DNA of 45,424 bases from Actinotignum timonense (GCF_900155575.1 NZ_LT706966.1:818377-863800); one strand, 5' to 3'. Shown: positions 32,486 to 41,800, counted from the first letter of the stretch. The notes: a model not told the origin generated them from the sequence alone. Numbers and translations are program-made.

Positions 32486-33711
32486 ACGCTCGGTCTGAGG
32501 TGGGCATTCAGCCTGAGGTGAGTACCCAGCCCGCGGCGCGCGCCCGTATAGTTATGCGCCGGCGGAGGGTGTTGTTCGGCGCGCTCGCGGTGCTACTGAT
32601 TGCCCTGGCGGTGCTGGCCGTGCGCCAGTTCCTCGCGGCCACCTATTACTCTCCCGCGGCCGTGGCCAGCAGATATATGGCCGCCCTCGAAGAAGGCCGC
32701 GCTCGCGAGGCCCTGGACCTCACCGATCCCGGCGCACTTTCCGGATCCTTCGCCCTGCTGAGCGACGAAGTCTATCGCGCCGTCCCGGGCCGCCCCGCCC
32801 ATTTCCAAGTGCGCGAAACCAGCAGCATCGAAACTGAAACCGGCGCCGGTAATGGCGCTGACTCCGGCAATGGCACCGGCTCCGGCAATGCCGCCAGCGC
32901 CGGCACCGAAACCAGCGTGCGCGTGGACGGCGTCGTCAGCTACAACGGCACCCAAGAACCCCTGAGCCTCACCCTGGTGCGCCGCGGCACCACCCCGATC
33001 CTGAGCCCGCGCTGGCAGGTGAGCGAGGGCGCCCTCGGCCAGCTGCGCGTGGAGCGCGATGCCGATCGCGGCACCGAGCAAGCTTCCGGCGGGGGCACCA
33101 CGCCCACTACCGGCAGCGAACCGCCCACCGTAGGCGGCGGCCCAGCCTCCACCCCTCCCACCCTCACCAGCATCAACGACGTACCCGTCGCCCTCGCGCC
33201 CCAGGAACCCGCCCCGGCCTTCCCCGGCGACTACACCGTCGCGGCGCCCGGCGATTCGCGCTACCTCACCTTCGGGGCCGGCGCCACCGCCACGGTGCGG
33301 CCCGGCCAGACCGCGACCGCGCGTCTCAGCGCCCAGGCCACCCCGGCCGCGGGCGAACGCGCCGTGGAACTGGTGGAACGCCTCGTGGAAAGTTGCGTGC
33401 GCGGTGATGGTACGACGACGCCGCCAGCTGGCTGCCCGGCTACTTTCCGCAAGGATCGTACGTTCGGGGATACCCGTAAGGAGAAGCTGAGCTGGAAAGA
33501 GAAGCCGCAGGTGAGTGCGTCTGTGGAAGGGCTGGGCGGAACCGTGAGCGTGCGGGGAGGCGTGCTGGAGCGCAGCTACGAGTGGCGGCTTCTTGCCCCG
33601 CTGAGCTGGGAGAAACGCTCGGATACCGCGCGGGTTTTCGAGGGGGAGCACGCGGTGCGCTTCCGGGTGGAGAACGGGGACGTGGTGCTGGAAAGTGAAA
33701 GCCTGCGCTAG
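32482..33711 (+). CDS. Membrane-anchored hypothetical protein
   Basis: 409 residues from a GTG at 32482 that overlaps the phosphatase stop (GTGA); ATG at 32554 is an alternative start. One membrane span lies at about residues 29-52 (R-V-L-F-G-A-L-A-V-L-L-I-A-L-A-V-L-A-V), after an Arg-rich stretch, so the rest is outside the cell. The start of the outer part (A-A-V-A-S-R-Y-M-A-A-L-E-E-G-R-A-R-E-A) resembles the helical domain common in actinobacterial lipoprotein-like proteins of unknown function. Low-complexity Gly/Asn/Ser and Gly/Thr/Pro stretches follow. A copy of the recurrent 11-mer at 33411-33421 encodes T-T-T-P in the tail. The function is unknown; the likely operon is with the phosphatase and the next gene. 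Confidence 0.6.
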   Translation: MNARSEVGIQPEVSTQPAARARIVMRRRRVLFGALAVLLIALAVLAVRQFLAATYYSPAAVASRYMAALEEGRAREALDLTDPGALSGSFALLSDEVYRAVPGRPAHFQVRETSSIETETGAGNGADSGNGTGSGNAASAGTETSVRVDGVVSYNGTQEPLSLTLVRRGTTPILSPRWQVSEGALGQLRVERDADRGTEQASGGGTTPTTGSEPPTVGGGPASTPPTLTSINDVPVALAPQEPAPAFPGDYTVAAPGDSRYLTFGAGATATVRPGQTATARLSAQATPAAGERAVELVERLVESCVRGDGTTTPPAGCPATFRKDRTFGDTRKEKLSWKEKPQVSASVEGLGGTVSVRGGVLERSYEWRLLAPLSWEKRSDTARVFEGEHAVRFRVENGDVVLESESLR

Positions 33712-33764
33712 CCCGGGTTACCATGGAAAGCGCTAATAACGGCGCGAGAGAAGAGGAAGGACGT

Positions 33765-34463
33765 ATGAGCACCAATGTTGTGGCTGAAATTTGGCGGGAA
33801 GGCAACCTCCCGGCGGCGCGGCCTATCGATCATGCCCGGCGGGTATGCACCGGCACCCTGTGGGGCCTGGGCGCGGGCGTGGTGCTCGGACTCATCGCTT
33901 TCCCGAATGCCCTGGTCGGTTCGCGTGCGTTTTACTTGATCCCTGCCTTCGCGGTGGTGGCTTTCCTGCTGGCGCTGCCGTGGCTGATCCGCGATAAAAC
34001 ACCGGTCGCGCCCGGCGTGGACGTGGTTGCTCGAGTGCTGGGGACCGACGAAAGCCGGCGGATGCGCACGGTCGGCAATAGCCGCCGCAAGCAGGCGCTC
34101 ATGGTGCCGGTGGTGGTTCGCCCGGTGGATAAATCCGCAGATTTCCGCACCGTTATCGCGGTGCATGGCGCCGAGCAGGCAGGCTTTGCGGAGAGCAAGC
34201 CCGGCACTCTGCTCCCGCTGCGCCAAACCGAAAAGGGCTACGGCGGGCTCGCCAACGTGGAGGAAGCCAGCCCGGAACAAGAAGCCCTCATGCGTTCCTT
34301 GGAACAGCGCCCCAAGCTGCTGCCCAATACCGCGCCGGTGCTGCCGTTCAAGCCGCAGTCCCTCGACCGGGTCACTACCGGGGATCAGCTGGAATGGTGG
34401 GGCGGAATGATCGCCGGCGCGCTGCTCGCCGCCGTCATCATGGGCATCGTCAGCCTGCTGTAA
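33765..34463 (+). CDS. Hypothetical membrane protein
   Basis: 232 residues. Two adjacent spans near the N-terminus (L-W-G-L-G-A-G-V-V-L-G-L-I-A and Y-L-I-P-A-F-A-V-V-A-F-L-L-A-L-P-W), then a soluble domain of about 120 residues with strands (A-L-M-V-P-V-V-V-R-P-V and F-R-T-V-I-A-V-H-G), and a last span at the C-terminus (M-I-A-G-A-L-L-A-A-V-I-M-G-I-V-S-L-L). The ATG 33765 follows GAGGAAGGA; the frame is open further up without a better start. I do not recognise the family. It is in line with the upstream membrane-anchored gene, 53 bases away, and probably co-transcribed with it. Confidence 0.7.
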   Translation: MSTNVVAEIWREGNLPAARPIDHARRVCTGTLWGLGAGVVLGLIAFPNALVGSRAFYLIPAFAVVAFLLALPWLIRDKTPVAPGVDVVARVLGTDESRRMRTVGNSRRKQALMVPVVVRPVDKSADFRTVIAVHGAEQAGFAESKPGTLLPLRQTEKGYGGLANVEEASPEQEALMRSLEQRPKLLPNTAPVLPFKPQSLDRVTTGDQLEWWGGMIAGALLAAVIMGIVSLL

Positions 34464-34561
34464 TTCCAAGAAGTACGACGACGCATATATGCACCCGGCC
34501 GCTTAGGCGCATCGCGGCTCGGCCATGACGAGAGCCCTCACAACTACATCTCAGGAAGCCA

Positions 34562-34591
34562 TTGCACACCGCTGGATAATTCAGTTAACAT
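34562..34591 (+). promoter_or_regulatory. Possible promoter of the lipoprotein gene
   Basis: TTGCAC, 18 bases, TAACAT, in a 268-base gap that is AT-richer than its surroundings. This would give a leader of about 135 bases. One copy of the recurrent motif lies upstream at 34474-34484. Confidence 0.4.
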
Positions 34592-34731
34592 ACATTGAAG
34601 GCGGACGAGACAGTTGCCGTCAGAACGAACCTAACGCACCTGATAAGCGATGACGCCGATCAGAAATATGCGGGCTCTCACGCCACGGTCCGCCATCCTT
34701 GTTTCCTCTCAATACTTATGAGGATCCCATT

Positions 34732-35469
34732 ATGTTTGTTCAAAAAATTAGCTCGCGGCCCGTAGTATCTCTCGTGGCTGCTGGAACTTTAGCGCTCGCG
34801 CTCGCGGCTGGCGGGTGCTCATCGGAAAAAGGCACGGAATCCGGTTCGGTCGGGGCTGCGCCTACGTCCGTGACTAGCGATGCGCCGGTATCAGCTGCCG
34901 GTGGCGCGGATGAAGCTTTCGCGCGGGTTTCTGCAGCTCTCGATGAGGAACTCAAGGAGTCGGGTGCGCAAAAGAACTGGAATATGATCTACGGAGCCGG
35001 GAACGCTCGTACTTTAACGGAGCTTTCGGAGCGGACGATTCCGGGTCATACGGATCTGAAAGAAAAGACCGTACTCTCCGGGGACGGAATAGTTGAAGTG
35101 AATGACACGGAGTTGGCTCCCATTGTTGCTCTCGACAAGAAGAATTCCACGCAACTCGTGAGCGCTCTGGAGAAGAATTTCGGGCTCGGCCCGCTGGATG
35201 AAAACACCGCCCTGGATTACGCGGCTGTGTTCTATGTGGAGTGCGGTGGCGTTGGTGTGGAACGCGGGGGAGATAAGTGCCAGGCGCCTGCTGGAACTGA
35301 TGGTTTCGGCGCGCTCCAGACCCTCAACTACGCGGAGGGGAAACTGGGGTCAGCCTACTTCTGGCACGTGTCACCTCAGGGAAACCTGGCAGATAACGTC
35401 TGGGAAAAGTACGGAAACTCCACCGTCGATTTCGAAGCAACACGGGGATTCTTCGTGACCGAGAAGTGA
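34732..35469 (+). CDS. Putative lipoprotein, unknown function
   Basis: 245 residues. The signal peptide (F-V-Q-K-I-S-S-R-P-V-V-S-L-V-A-A-G-T-L-A-L-A-L-A-A-G-G-C) ends in a lipobox A-G-G-C with lipid Cys near residue 28. A Ser/Ala/Thr linker and a domain of about 170 residues follow. The domain has S-G-D-G-I-V-E-V-N, D-Y-A-A-V-F-Y-V-E-C-G-G and two more Cys, which may form a disulfide. I know no family for it. The ATG 34732 follows AGGAT by 6 bases. Codon use is slightly less GC-rich than in its neighbours. It converges on the helicase gene with only 24 bases between the stops. Confidence 0.75.
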   Translation: MFVQKISSRPVVSLVAAGTLALALAAGGCSSEKGTESGSVGAAPTSVTSDAPVSAAGGADEAFARVSAALDEELKESGAQKNWNMIYGAGNARTLTELSERTIPGHTDLKEKTVLSGDGIVEVNDTELAPIVALDKKNSTQLVSALEKNFGLGPLDENTALDYAAVFYVECGGVGVERGGDKCQAPAGTDGFGALQTLNYAEGKLGSAYFWHVSPQGNLADNVWEKYGNSTVDFEATRGFFVTEK

Positions 35470-35493
35470 TGGGGTGCTCGGCTCTTAGGGCCC

Positions 35494-38400
35494 TTAGCTG
35501 GCCAATAGCTTCTGAATGCGCTTGACGGAAACCTTTTCCTTGGTGCCCAACTGCTGGGCGAAAAGCGAGACGCGCAGTTCTTCCAGGAGCCAGCGGGCAT
35601 GGTTGAGCACTCGCGCGCGGCCCGGATCGAAAGCCGCGTAGCTGGCTTCTTCGCGGGCACTTTCCACCGCTTCCGCCGCGGTTTGCACCTGCCAGGCGAG
35701 CGAATCATCGGCTGCCGGATTCACCGCGGCCTTCTCAATGCGCAGTTTCGCGGCCTGGAGATAACGCGGCAAATCCCAGAAGCGTGCTGCCGGCGTGGCT
35801 CGCACAAAATCGGCGGGCATGAGCGCATCCAGATGGGCGCGCTCGTCGCTCATTGTGGCAAGCAGCGCCACCGAGCGGTTATCCCGCACCAGCTGTTCCA
35901 CCTCTGCCCAGGCGGCCGCGGCCTTGCCCGCGCCCTGCGCGATCAGGAACACTTCGTCCTCGAACTCGTCACGAGCCCACGCCTGCAATTCCTCGAATTC
36001 ACGCCCGGAACGCAGCTCTTCAGGGCTGGCATCATTGGCCGCACCCCAGCGGTCGGCAAGATTCCGCGCCGCTGCCCACTGCAGATCGGCCACCAACGCT
36101 GCCGTGGACGGAGCCGGGCTACCCGCCAGCTGCAAAGCCAGCTCGCCATCCCAGCGCGAGGTAATCCGGCCCTCGGGCAGCGCCAGCGCATCCGCGAGCA
36201 AACGAATCACGCCGCCGCGGTGCACCCGCACCTGTTCACCCGGTTCCGCCACCACATCGAGCACAATCTTTCCGGCGCGATCAGCGAGCGCCGGGTAAGC
36301 ACGAACGGTCCCGGCCGGGCCCTCAGTTTCGATAACCGCCGGGATAATCCCCTGTTCTACCTCGGGCCAGCCGGTCAAAGCATCCCCGGATGCGAGTTCG
36401 GTGGCGGCCGCCTCGGCCGAACTGGTGGTGCTGGACGAACTGGTGGCTGACGCGCTCGCGGTGGGCTTCGCTGAGTCCGGTGAACCGGGGGCAGGATTCG
36501 AACCGGTACTACGAGAGGTAGCGGAAGGTTGCGCCCTGCGCAACCGCGCCCGTGCCTCATCGAGGGCCTGGGCCACCGCCCCGGCCACCACGTTTTCCAC
36601 CGCCGCCTTCGTTTGCGGGGCAAGACTGCGCTGTAAATACTCGAGCGACGTTGATTCCTCGAGCACCGCACCCCGCTCCGAACGCACCCGGAAATTCACA
36701 GTCAGATGCGCGGGCAGATTCACCTCCTGCCATGCGGCGTCGTCGATCTCAATACCCCGCACGCGGGCCGTAGCCGCGCGAAAAGCCTCCTCGAAAGAAA
36801 TCGGTTCCGTTCCGTGCACGTCACCGCCGTGCACGTTACCGCCGGTCGCGTTACCGTCCGCGTCACCCCCGCGCGCACCGGTACCGCCGTGTACGGCCTC
36901 CTCCCAGGTGGGCAGCACCGCGCGGATATCGCGGGCCACGTCGGGCGCGGGCACCAGGTTGCGGCGCACGCGTTTGGGCAGCGCGCGGATCGTGGCGACC
37001 ACGAGTTCGCCCAGCATTCCGGGCACCAGCCAGTCGAAACCGTCCGGGCGCAGGCGCGGGAGCAGCGCGATGGGGACGTCCACGGTGATGCCGTCGTTGA
37101 ACGAGCCCGGCGCGAAGGTGTAGGTGATGGGCAGCGTGATATCGCCCTGGCGCCATTCGGTGGGGAAGTCCTCTTCCGCGGCGCTTCCGCCGGCCCCGCC
37201 CAGCAGGAAATCCTGCGTGAAATCGAGCAGCTCGGGGCGAGCGTGGCGTTCTTTCTTCCACCAGGAATCGAAATGCCGCCCGGAGACCACGTTCTCCGGG
37301 ATGCGCTCCTCGTAGAACGCGGCCAGCGCGTCACCATCGGCCACCAGCCCGTGGCGGCGCAGCTTATCTTCGGTGCGGCCGGCCTCCTCGAGGGCGGCGC
37401 GGTTGCGGGCCAGGAACTCGTGGTGGGTGCGCCACTCGCCCTCCACCAGGCCGTGGCGAATAAACATCTCGCGGGCCAGCTCGCGCGCCGCATCCGAACC
37501 GGAAGTGGCGAGCAGCACGGGACGGTCCGCCACCAGGGTCACCCCGTAGAGCGTCACCTTTTCGTGGACCATCGCCGCGCCGTTCTTCGCCGACCAATAC
37601 GGTTCCGAATAGGAACGCCGCACCAGCTTCTTCGCCAGCGGCTCAATCCACTCCGGCTGGATCGCGGCCACGGTGCGGGCGAACAGCCGGGAAGTTTCCA
37701 CCAGCTCGGCGGCCATCACCCACTCGGGGGTGCGCCGGTGCAGGCCCGAGCCCGGCCAAATCACGAAATGGGTGCCGCGCGCGCCCAGGTAATCGCGGCT
37801 GCGCGGGGAATAATTGCCGATATTGGACAGCAGCCCCACCAGCAGCGACCGGTGAATCGCCCCCGACTCCGGGGTATCCGAACCGCGCCCGAGCTCACGG
37901 CAGGCATGAGCAACCGCCCCGGAATTCGGTGCCCCACCCAGCTGAGGCGCACCGGCCCCGGCTTCGGCCGCGGCGCGAATCTGCTTCGAGCTGGGCAGCG
38001 CCAGGCGGCGGATCGTCAGCTCCAGCGGCCGCGCCATCTGCTCGAGCTGCGCCACCACATCCGCCCACTCGCGATAACGCAGGTAGTTGAGGAATTCCGC
38101 GCGGCACATGCGCCGGAACGCCGAACCGGACAGCTCGCGGGCCTGGGTGCGCAGATAGCGCCACAGCGTCAGATACGCGAGGAAATCCGAGGAGCCGGCC
38201 GTGAAACGCGCGTGGAATTGATCAGCCTGGGCGCGTTTCTCAGTGGGGCGCTCGCGCACATCCTGCACCGACAGCGCCGCCACCAGCACCAACACTTCGG
38301 AAGCACACCCGTTGCGCTGCGCCTCGATAAGCATGCGGCCCAGGCGCGGGTCAATAGGCAAGCGCGCGAGCTGCCGCCCGATGGCGGTTAGGCGCGGGGC

Positions 38401-40041
38401 GTGGCGCTGCGCGGCGCGGCTACTTTCCGTCCAGCGGCTTTCCGGGTGGTCGCTCCGTGCGGGGTCGCTGTCCGCGGTGCCGCGCTCGGCCCCAGCCGCG
38501 CCCGCAGCACCAAAGGCCCCGTACGTTATCGCCCCGATTTCTTCGAGGAGCTGGGTGCCGGCTCGCACCGCCCGCGCTTCGGGTGGGTCAATAAAGGGAA
38601 AATCGTCGACGGCGCCCAGCCCGAGCGCGAGCATCTGCAAAATCACCGCGGCCAGCGACGTACGTTGAATCTCCGGCTGGGTGAATTCGGGCCGAGCCAG
38701 GAAATCATCCTCGGAATAGAGCCGGATCGCAATCCCGTCCGTCACGCGCCCGCACCGCCCCGAACGCTGATTGGCGCTGGCCTGCGAAATCGGCTCGATG
38801 GGCAGGCGCTGCACCTTCGTTTTATTCGAGTAGCGCGAAATGCGGGCGGTACCTGGGTCGATCACGTATTTGATCCCGGGGACCGTCAGCGAAGTCTCCG
38901 CAATATTCGTGGCCAGGATAATGCGCCGGTAGGGCCCGGGCTGGAAAATCCGGTGCTGTTCCGCCGCGGAAAGCCGCGAAAACAGCGGCAGCACCTCCAC
39001 GGCACCCGGCGCGCTGGAGCTCCCCCCGGGCGCCACATACCGCGCCCCGAGCTCATCATCGAGCGCCTTCGCGGTATCCCGAATCTCGCCCTCCCCGGAG
39101 AGGAAGACCAGAATATCGCCCTCGCCTTCCGCCATGAGCTCCTCGGCAGCCGCCACGATTCCACTCACCTGATCGAGTGCCGCCGCCCGGCCCGGGGTGC
39201 GCGGCGCGGTTACGCGCTGCGCACCGGCGTCGTCGTACTGTTCTTCCTGGTCTGTGCCCTGTTCCTCATCGAGGGGCCGGTATCGGATTTCCACCGGATA
39301 CGTGCGCCCGGACACTTCGATGATGGGCGCGGTGTCGCCGGGGCGGCCGCCCGCGCGGTGCTCGCCGAAATGCGCGGCGAAGCGCTCGGTGTCGATGGTC
39401 GCGGAGGTGATGATGACTTTGAGGTCGGGGCGCGCGGGCAGCAGGCGCGCGAGGTAGCCGAGGATGAAGTCGATATTGAGGGACCGTTCGTGCGCTTCGT
39501 CGATGATGAGGGTGTCGTAGCGCAGCAGTTGCGGATCGGATTGGATTTCCGCGAGCAGGATGCCGTCCGTCATGAGTTTGACGAGCGTGGTGGGGCCCAC
39601 TTCTTCGGTGAAACGCACCTGATAGCCGACGGCGCCGCCGACTTTTTGCCCCAGTTCGGCCGCGATGCGTTCGGCAACCGAGCGGGCGGCGATGCGCCGC
39701 GGCTGGGTGTGCCCGATGAGCCCGGTGATGCCGCGGCCCAGCTCCAGGCAGATTTTCGGCAGCTGCGTGGTTTTCCCGGAGCCGGTTTCCCCGGCGATAA
39801 TAACCACCTGGTTCGCGGCGATGGCCTCGCGGATCTCCGCGCGCCGAGCGGAAACGGGCAGGGTTTCCGGGTAGGTGATGTGCGGAACAGCGGCTCGGCG
39901 CGCTTCGAGTTGCGCGGGGGTGAAGGGCCGCGGCCCGCGCGGGTTGTTGCGGTTGCGGCGGGCCTTGTGGTGATTGCGGCGGCCGTTGCGCTTGCCGGAG
40001 GGCGCTGCGGGTTCCTGAGACTTATCCATATCGTGCCTCAT
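35494..40041 (-). CDS. hrpA: ATP-dependent RNA helicase HrpA
   Basis: 1515 residues, about 200 longer than E. coli HrpA. A basic N-terminus (R-R-N-H-H-K-A-R-R-N-R-N-N) is followed by the helicase core: Walker A G-E-T-G-S-G-K-T-T (84-92), D-E-A-H (181-184), S-A-T (213-215), and Q-R-S-G-R-C-G-R (motif VI, near 450). Then come the helicase-associated and OB-like domains and the long HrpA-specific C-terminal domain, ending in A-R-W-L-L-E-E-L-R-V-S-L-F-A-Q-Q-L-G-T. Extra length comes from Ala/Gly/Ser/Thr-rich inserts near 290-330, 520-560 and 1170-1210. The ATG 40041 follows GGGGAGG by 9 bases. In other bacteria HrpA resolves stalled or collided ribosomes. Its gene ends against the lipoprotein gene. 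Confidence 0.93.
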   Translation of the reverse strand: MRHDMDKSQEPAAPSGKRNGRRNHHKARRNRNNPRGPRPFTPAQLEARRAAVPHITYPETLPVSARRAEIREAIAANQVVIIAGETGSGKTTQLPKICLELGRGITGLIGHTQPRRIAARSVAERIAAELGQKVGGAVGYQVRFTEEVGPTTLVKLMTDGILLAEIQSDPQLLRYDTLIIDEAHERSLNIDFILGYLARLLPARPDLKVIITSATIDTERFAAHFGEHRAGGRPGDTAPIIEVSGRTYPVEIRYRPLDEEQGTDQEEQYDDAGAQRVTAPRTPGRAAALDQVSGIVAAAEELMAEGEGDILVFLSGEGEIRDTAKALDDELGARYVAPGGSSSAPGAVEVLPLFSRLSAAEQHRIFQPGPYRRIILATNIAETSLTVPGIKYVIDPGTARISRYSNKTKVQRLPIEPISQASANQRSGRCGRVTDGIAIRLYSEDDFLARPEFTQPEIQRTSLAAVILQMLALGLGAVDDFPFIDPPEARAVRAGTQLLEEIGAITYGAFGAAGAAGAERGTADSDPARSDHPESRWTESSRAAQRHAPRLTAIGRQLARLPIDPRLGRMLIEAQRNGCASEVLVLVAALSVQDVRERPTEKRAQADQFHARFTAGSSDFLAYLTLWRYLRTQARELSGSAFRRMCRAEFLNYLRYREWADVVAQLEQMARPLELTIRRLALPSSKQIRAAAEAGAGAPQLGGAPNSGAVAHACRELGRGSDTPESGAIHRSLLVGLLSNIGNYSPRSRDYLGARGTHFVIWPGSGLHRRTPEWVMAAELVETSRLFARTVAAIQPEWIEPLAKKLVRRSYSEPYWSAKNGAAMVHEKVTLYGVTLVADRPVLLATSGSDAARELAREMFIRHGLVEGEWRTHHEFLARNRAALEEAGRTEDKLRRHGLVADGDALAAFYEERIPENVVSGRHFDSWWKKERHARPELLDFTQDFLLGGAGGSAAEEDFPTEWRQGDITLPITYTFAPGSFNDGITVDVPIALLPRLRPDGFDWLVPGMLGELVVATIRALPKRVRRNLVPAPDVARDIRAVLPTWEEAVHGGTGARGGDADGNATGGNVHGGDVHGTEPISFEEAFRAATARVRGIEIDDAAWQEVNLPAHLTVNFRVRSERGAVLEESTSLEYLQRSLAPQTKAAVENVVAGAVAQALDEARARLRRAQPSATSRSTGSNPAPGSPDSAKPTASASATSSSSTTSSAEAAATELASGDALTGWPEVEQGIIPAVIETEGPAGTVRAYPALADRAGKIVLDVVAEPGEQVRVHRGGVIRLLADALALPEGRITSRWDGELALQLAGSPAPSTAALVADLQWAAARNLADRWGAANDASPEELRSGREFEELQAWARDEFEDEVFLIAQGAGKAAAAWAEVEQLVRDNRSVALLATMSDERAHLDALMPADFVRATPAARFWDLPRYLQAAKLRIEKAAVNPAADDSLAWQVQTAAEAVESAREEASYAAFDPGRARVLNHARWLLEELRVSLFAQQLGTKEKVSVKRIQKLLAS

Positions 40042-40100
40042 TATTCCACGCCTCCCCGGAGCTTCCTACCGGTTGGGGTTGCCCGCGGGCTAGTGAAACA

Positions 40101-40132
40101 GGTGGGGCCCGGGCGATTGCCCGGGCCCCACC
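40101..40132. terminator. Terminator hairpin, left repeat copy
   Basis: GGTGGGGCCCGGGC and GCCCGGGCCCCACC pair perfectly over 14 bases around GATT. GCGTCGTCGTG follows on the plus strand. It is a copy of the permease terminator at 41928. Confidence 0.8.
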
Positions 40133-40216
40133 TGCGTCGTCGTGCTAAAAAGCGCTGCGCTGGAAAGCGCCGTACGTAAAAGCGCCGCGCTGGAAAGCGC
40201 CGCGGCTCAGACGCGA

Positions 40217-40281
40217 CTACACGTCAGAACGCGAGAAGCGCCAGCCACCCAGCGCGAGCAGCACCACCGCCAGCGCGCACC
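40217..40281 (-). pseudogene. Remnant of the ABC permease gene, last 20 codons
   Basis: On the minus strand this reads C-A-L-A-V-V-L-L-A-L-G-G-W-R-F-S-R-S-D-V and a stop, identical to the end of the complete permease gene at 42028. The upstream part is missing and is replaced by fic-side DNA. Confidence 0.85.
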
Positions 40282-40326
40282 CCCATTTGTCTATTAGCCC
40301 TCCGCTTCTTGGCCGGCTTCAGCTTT

Positions 40327-40387
40327 GCTGGTTTACCATCAATGGAGCTGCTGAATGATGGGGAAGTGCCTCTTGTTCATCATTTGC
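40327..40387. repeat. Short 61-base repeat left of fic
   Basis: Starts GCTGGTTTACCATCA and contains GATGGGGAAGTGCC, then TTGTTCATCATT. It matches 41740-41800 along its full length. A related partial unit (TGGGAAGTGG, TTGTCCATCATT) follows at 40401-40425. In the right copy AATGATGG and CCATCATT pair as a hairpin stem. Confidence 0.75.
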
Positions 40388-40453
40388 TAGTGGTTTTGCT
40401 TGGGAAGTGGCATTTGTCCATCATTGAGCCTGGGTTTGTGCGTCGCGGTGACT

Positions 40454-40459
40454 TAAAAT
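40454..40459 (+). promoter_or_regulatory. -10 box of fic, probable leaderless transcript
   Basis: TAAAAT lies 7 bases before the fic ATG, and no ribosome site is present. Confidence 0.55.
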
Positions 40460-40466
40460 TTACGTC

Positions 40467-41657
40467 ATGAGGCTTGAAGACTTTACTGCCCCGCAGATGG
40501 GTTCGTTGGTGGACATTGCGGGCAGTGATCCCATTTTGGGTAGTTGGGAGCATAAGGCGTTCGTGCCCGCCGTGCTTCCTTCTGAGATGCCTGAGCTGTC
40601 TGGGCGGACTGTCGTCCAAGTCGCAAATGCCAGGTCTAGCTTGGCTGCTTTGGACGCTGTTGCTTTACAGCTTCCTAACCCTGCTCTTTTCAGAAGTTCT
40701 GCTCTTCGTCGGGAAGCGCAAAGCACCTCTGCTTTGGAAGGCACATATGCTCCTCTGGAGCGAGTCATGACAACTGATGTTGACTCGCCAGAAGACGAGA
40801 CCATGCGTGAGATCGTCAACTATCTGGATATGTCCTATGCGGCTTTTGAATGGTTGAGTTACGGGAGAGAAATATCTGTTGGGATGCTTACTGCCCTGCA
40901 GGGGGAGCTGGTGAAAGGCACTCGACTGGCTGGGCAATCCGGACGGCTGCGAGAGCGTCAGGTTGTCATAGGTAAGCGAAGTAGCGCCAAAGCAAATGAG
41001 CCAGCGATACTTTCCTCTAGGTTTGTTCCAGCTCCTCCGGGGGACTTGCTGATTTCGGGCGTCGAAAGGCTGGTGGAATGGATAGGGCAGGATCATTCTG
41101 AGCGGATAGACCCCGTGGTCGCCGCCGCAATGTCGCATTATCAGTTTGAGACTCTACATCCGTTTATGGATGGCAACGGCAGGCTCGGTAGGCTGCTGAT
41201 AGTTCTGCACTTGATGTCTCAGGGTGTGCTTTCCGAGCCGATGCTTTCCGTTTCGCCTTGGTTTGAAGCCCGTCGAGCAGAATACTATGACCGGCTGCTT
41301 GCGGTAAGTACCGCCGGTAACTGGGATGAGTACGTCGAATTTTTCGCCAGAGGAATAGGGCAATCGGCCAGCCAGGCCTTGCGCCAGGTGCAGGAGCTGA
41401 TGCGTGTTCGAAATGTGCTCAAAGGCAAAGTGCGTGATTCTGGTCTACGTTCAGAAGCGGGTCTGCGTGTGGTCGATTTAGCCATCGCGAAAATCACTTT
41501 CACGACTAAGGCGCTAGCGGAAGAACTGGATCTTTCAGTGGCGCGAGCGGGCGAGCTAATTAGGCAGCTAGAGAATCTGGAAATCTTGGCCGCCGTCAAC
41601 GAGAGCGCTCGGCCGAAAGTGTATTTCGCGCCTGCGATCGTTCGGGTGTTGGTTTGA
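40467..41657 (+). CDS. Fic-domain protein (probable AMP-transferase)
   Basis: 396 residues. The Fic active site is H231-P-F-M-D-G-N-G-R-L-G-R-L-L, a full match to H-P-F-x-D/E-G-N-G-R-x-G-R. It transfers AMP (or a related nucleotide) to hydroxyl groups of target proteins. An N-terminal inhibitory helix T87-S-A-L-E91-G92 fits the [ST]-x3-E-[GN] motif that blocks ATP in class II Fic proteins. The C-terminal 80 residues are a winged helix (F-T-T-K-A-L-A-E-E-L-D-L-S-V-A-R-A-G-E-L-I-R-Q-L) that may bind DNA. It is less GC-rich than its neighbours, uses less biased codons, and sits between direct repeats, all signs of later arrival. The target is unknown. No antitoxin gene is beside it, consistent with the built-in inhibitory helix. 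Confidence 0.9.
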   Translation: MRLEDFTAPQMGSLVDIAGSDPILGSWEHKAFVPAVLPSEMPELSGRTVVQVANARSSLAALDAVALQLPNPALFRSSALRREAQSTSALEGTYAPLERVMTTDVDSPEDETMREIVNYLDMSYAAFEWLSYGREISVGMLTALQGELVKGTRLAGQSGRLRERQVVIGKRSSAKANEPAILSSRFVPAPPGDLLISGVERLVEWIGQDHSERIDPVVAAAMSHYQFETLHPFMDGNGRLGRLLIVLHLMSQGVLSEPMLSVSPWFEARRAEYYDRLLAVSTAGNWDEYVEFFARGIGQSASQALRQVQELMRVRNVLKGKVRDSGLRSEAGLRVVDLAIAKITFTTKALAEELDLSVARAGELIRQLENLEILAAVNESARPKVYFAPAIVRVLV

Positions 41658-41739
41658 GCCTGAGCCGACAGCGGCCTTCGGGGCGCTTTGGCGGGCATCT
41701 CGGCTGGCTTTTCCGGCTGTGAGGGGGTGTGCTTCTCCT

Positions 41740-41800
41740 GCTGGTTTACCATCACAAGCGCCGATGAATGATGGGGAAGTGCCCCTTGTCCATCATTCGC
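41740..41800. repeat. Short 61-base repeat right of fic
   Basis: Partner of 40327-40387 in the same orientation. AATGATGG and CCATCATT here pair perfectly over 8 bases. Confidence 0.75.

Larger units (their letters stand above)
40056..40281. repeat. Direct repeat left of fic (226 bases)
   Basis: Matches 41883-42092 in the same orientation with few changes plus an extra internal unit of about 16 bases (a near-repeat of GCGCTGGAAAGCGCCG). It contains the permease 3' end and its terminator. Confidence 0.9.

Noticed and set aside
36706-40179. Long open frames opposite hrpA and opposite the nan, sat and nanH genes
   Set aside because: They are mirror frames caused by high GC in the third codon position, with Arg/Gly/Pro/His-rich products and no family motif.
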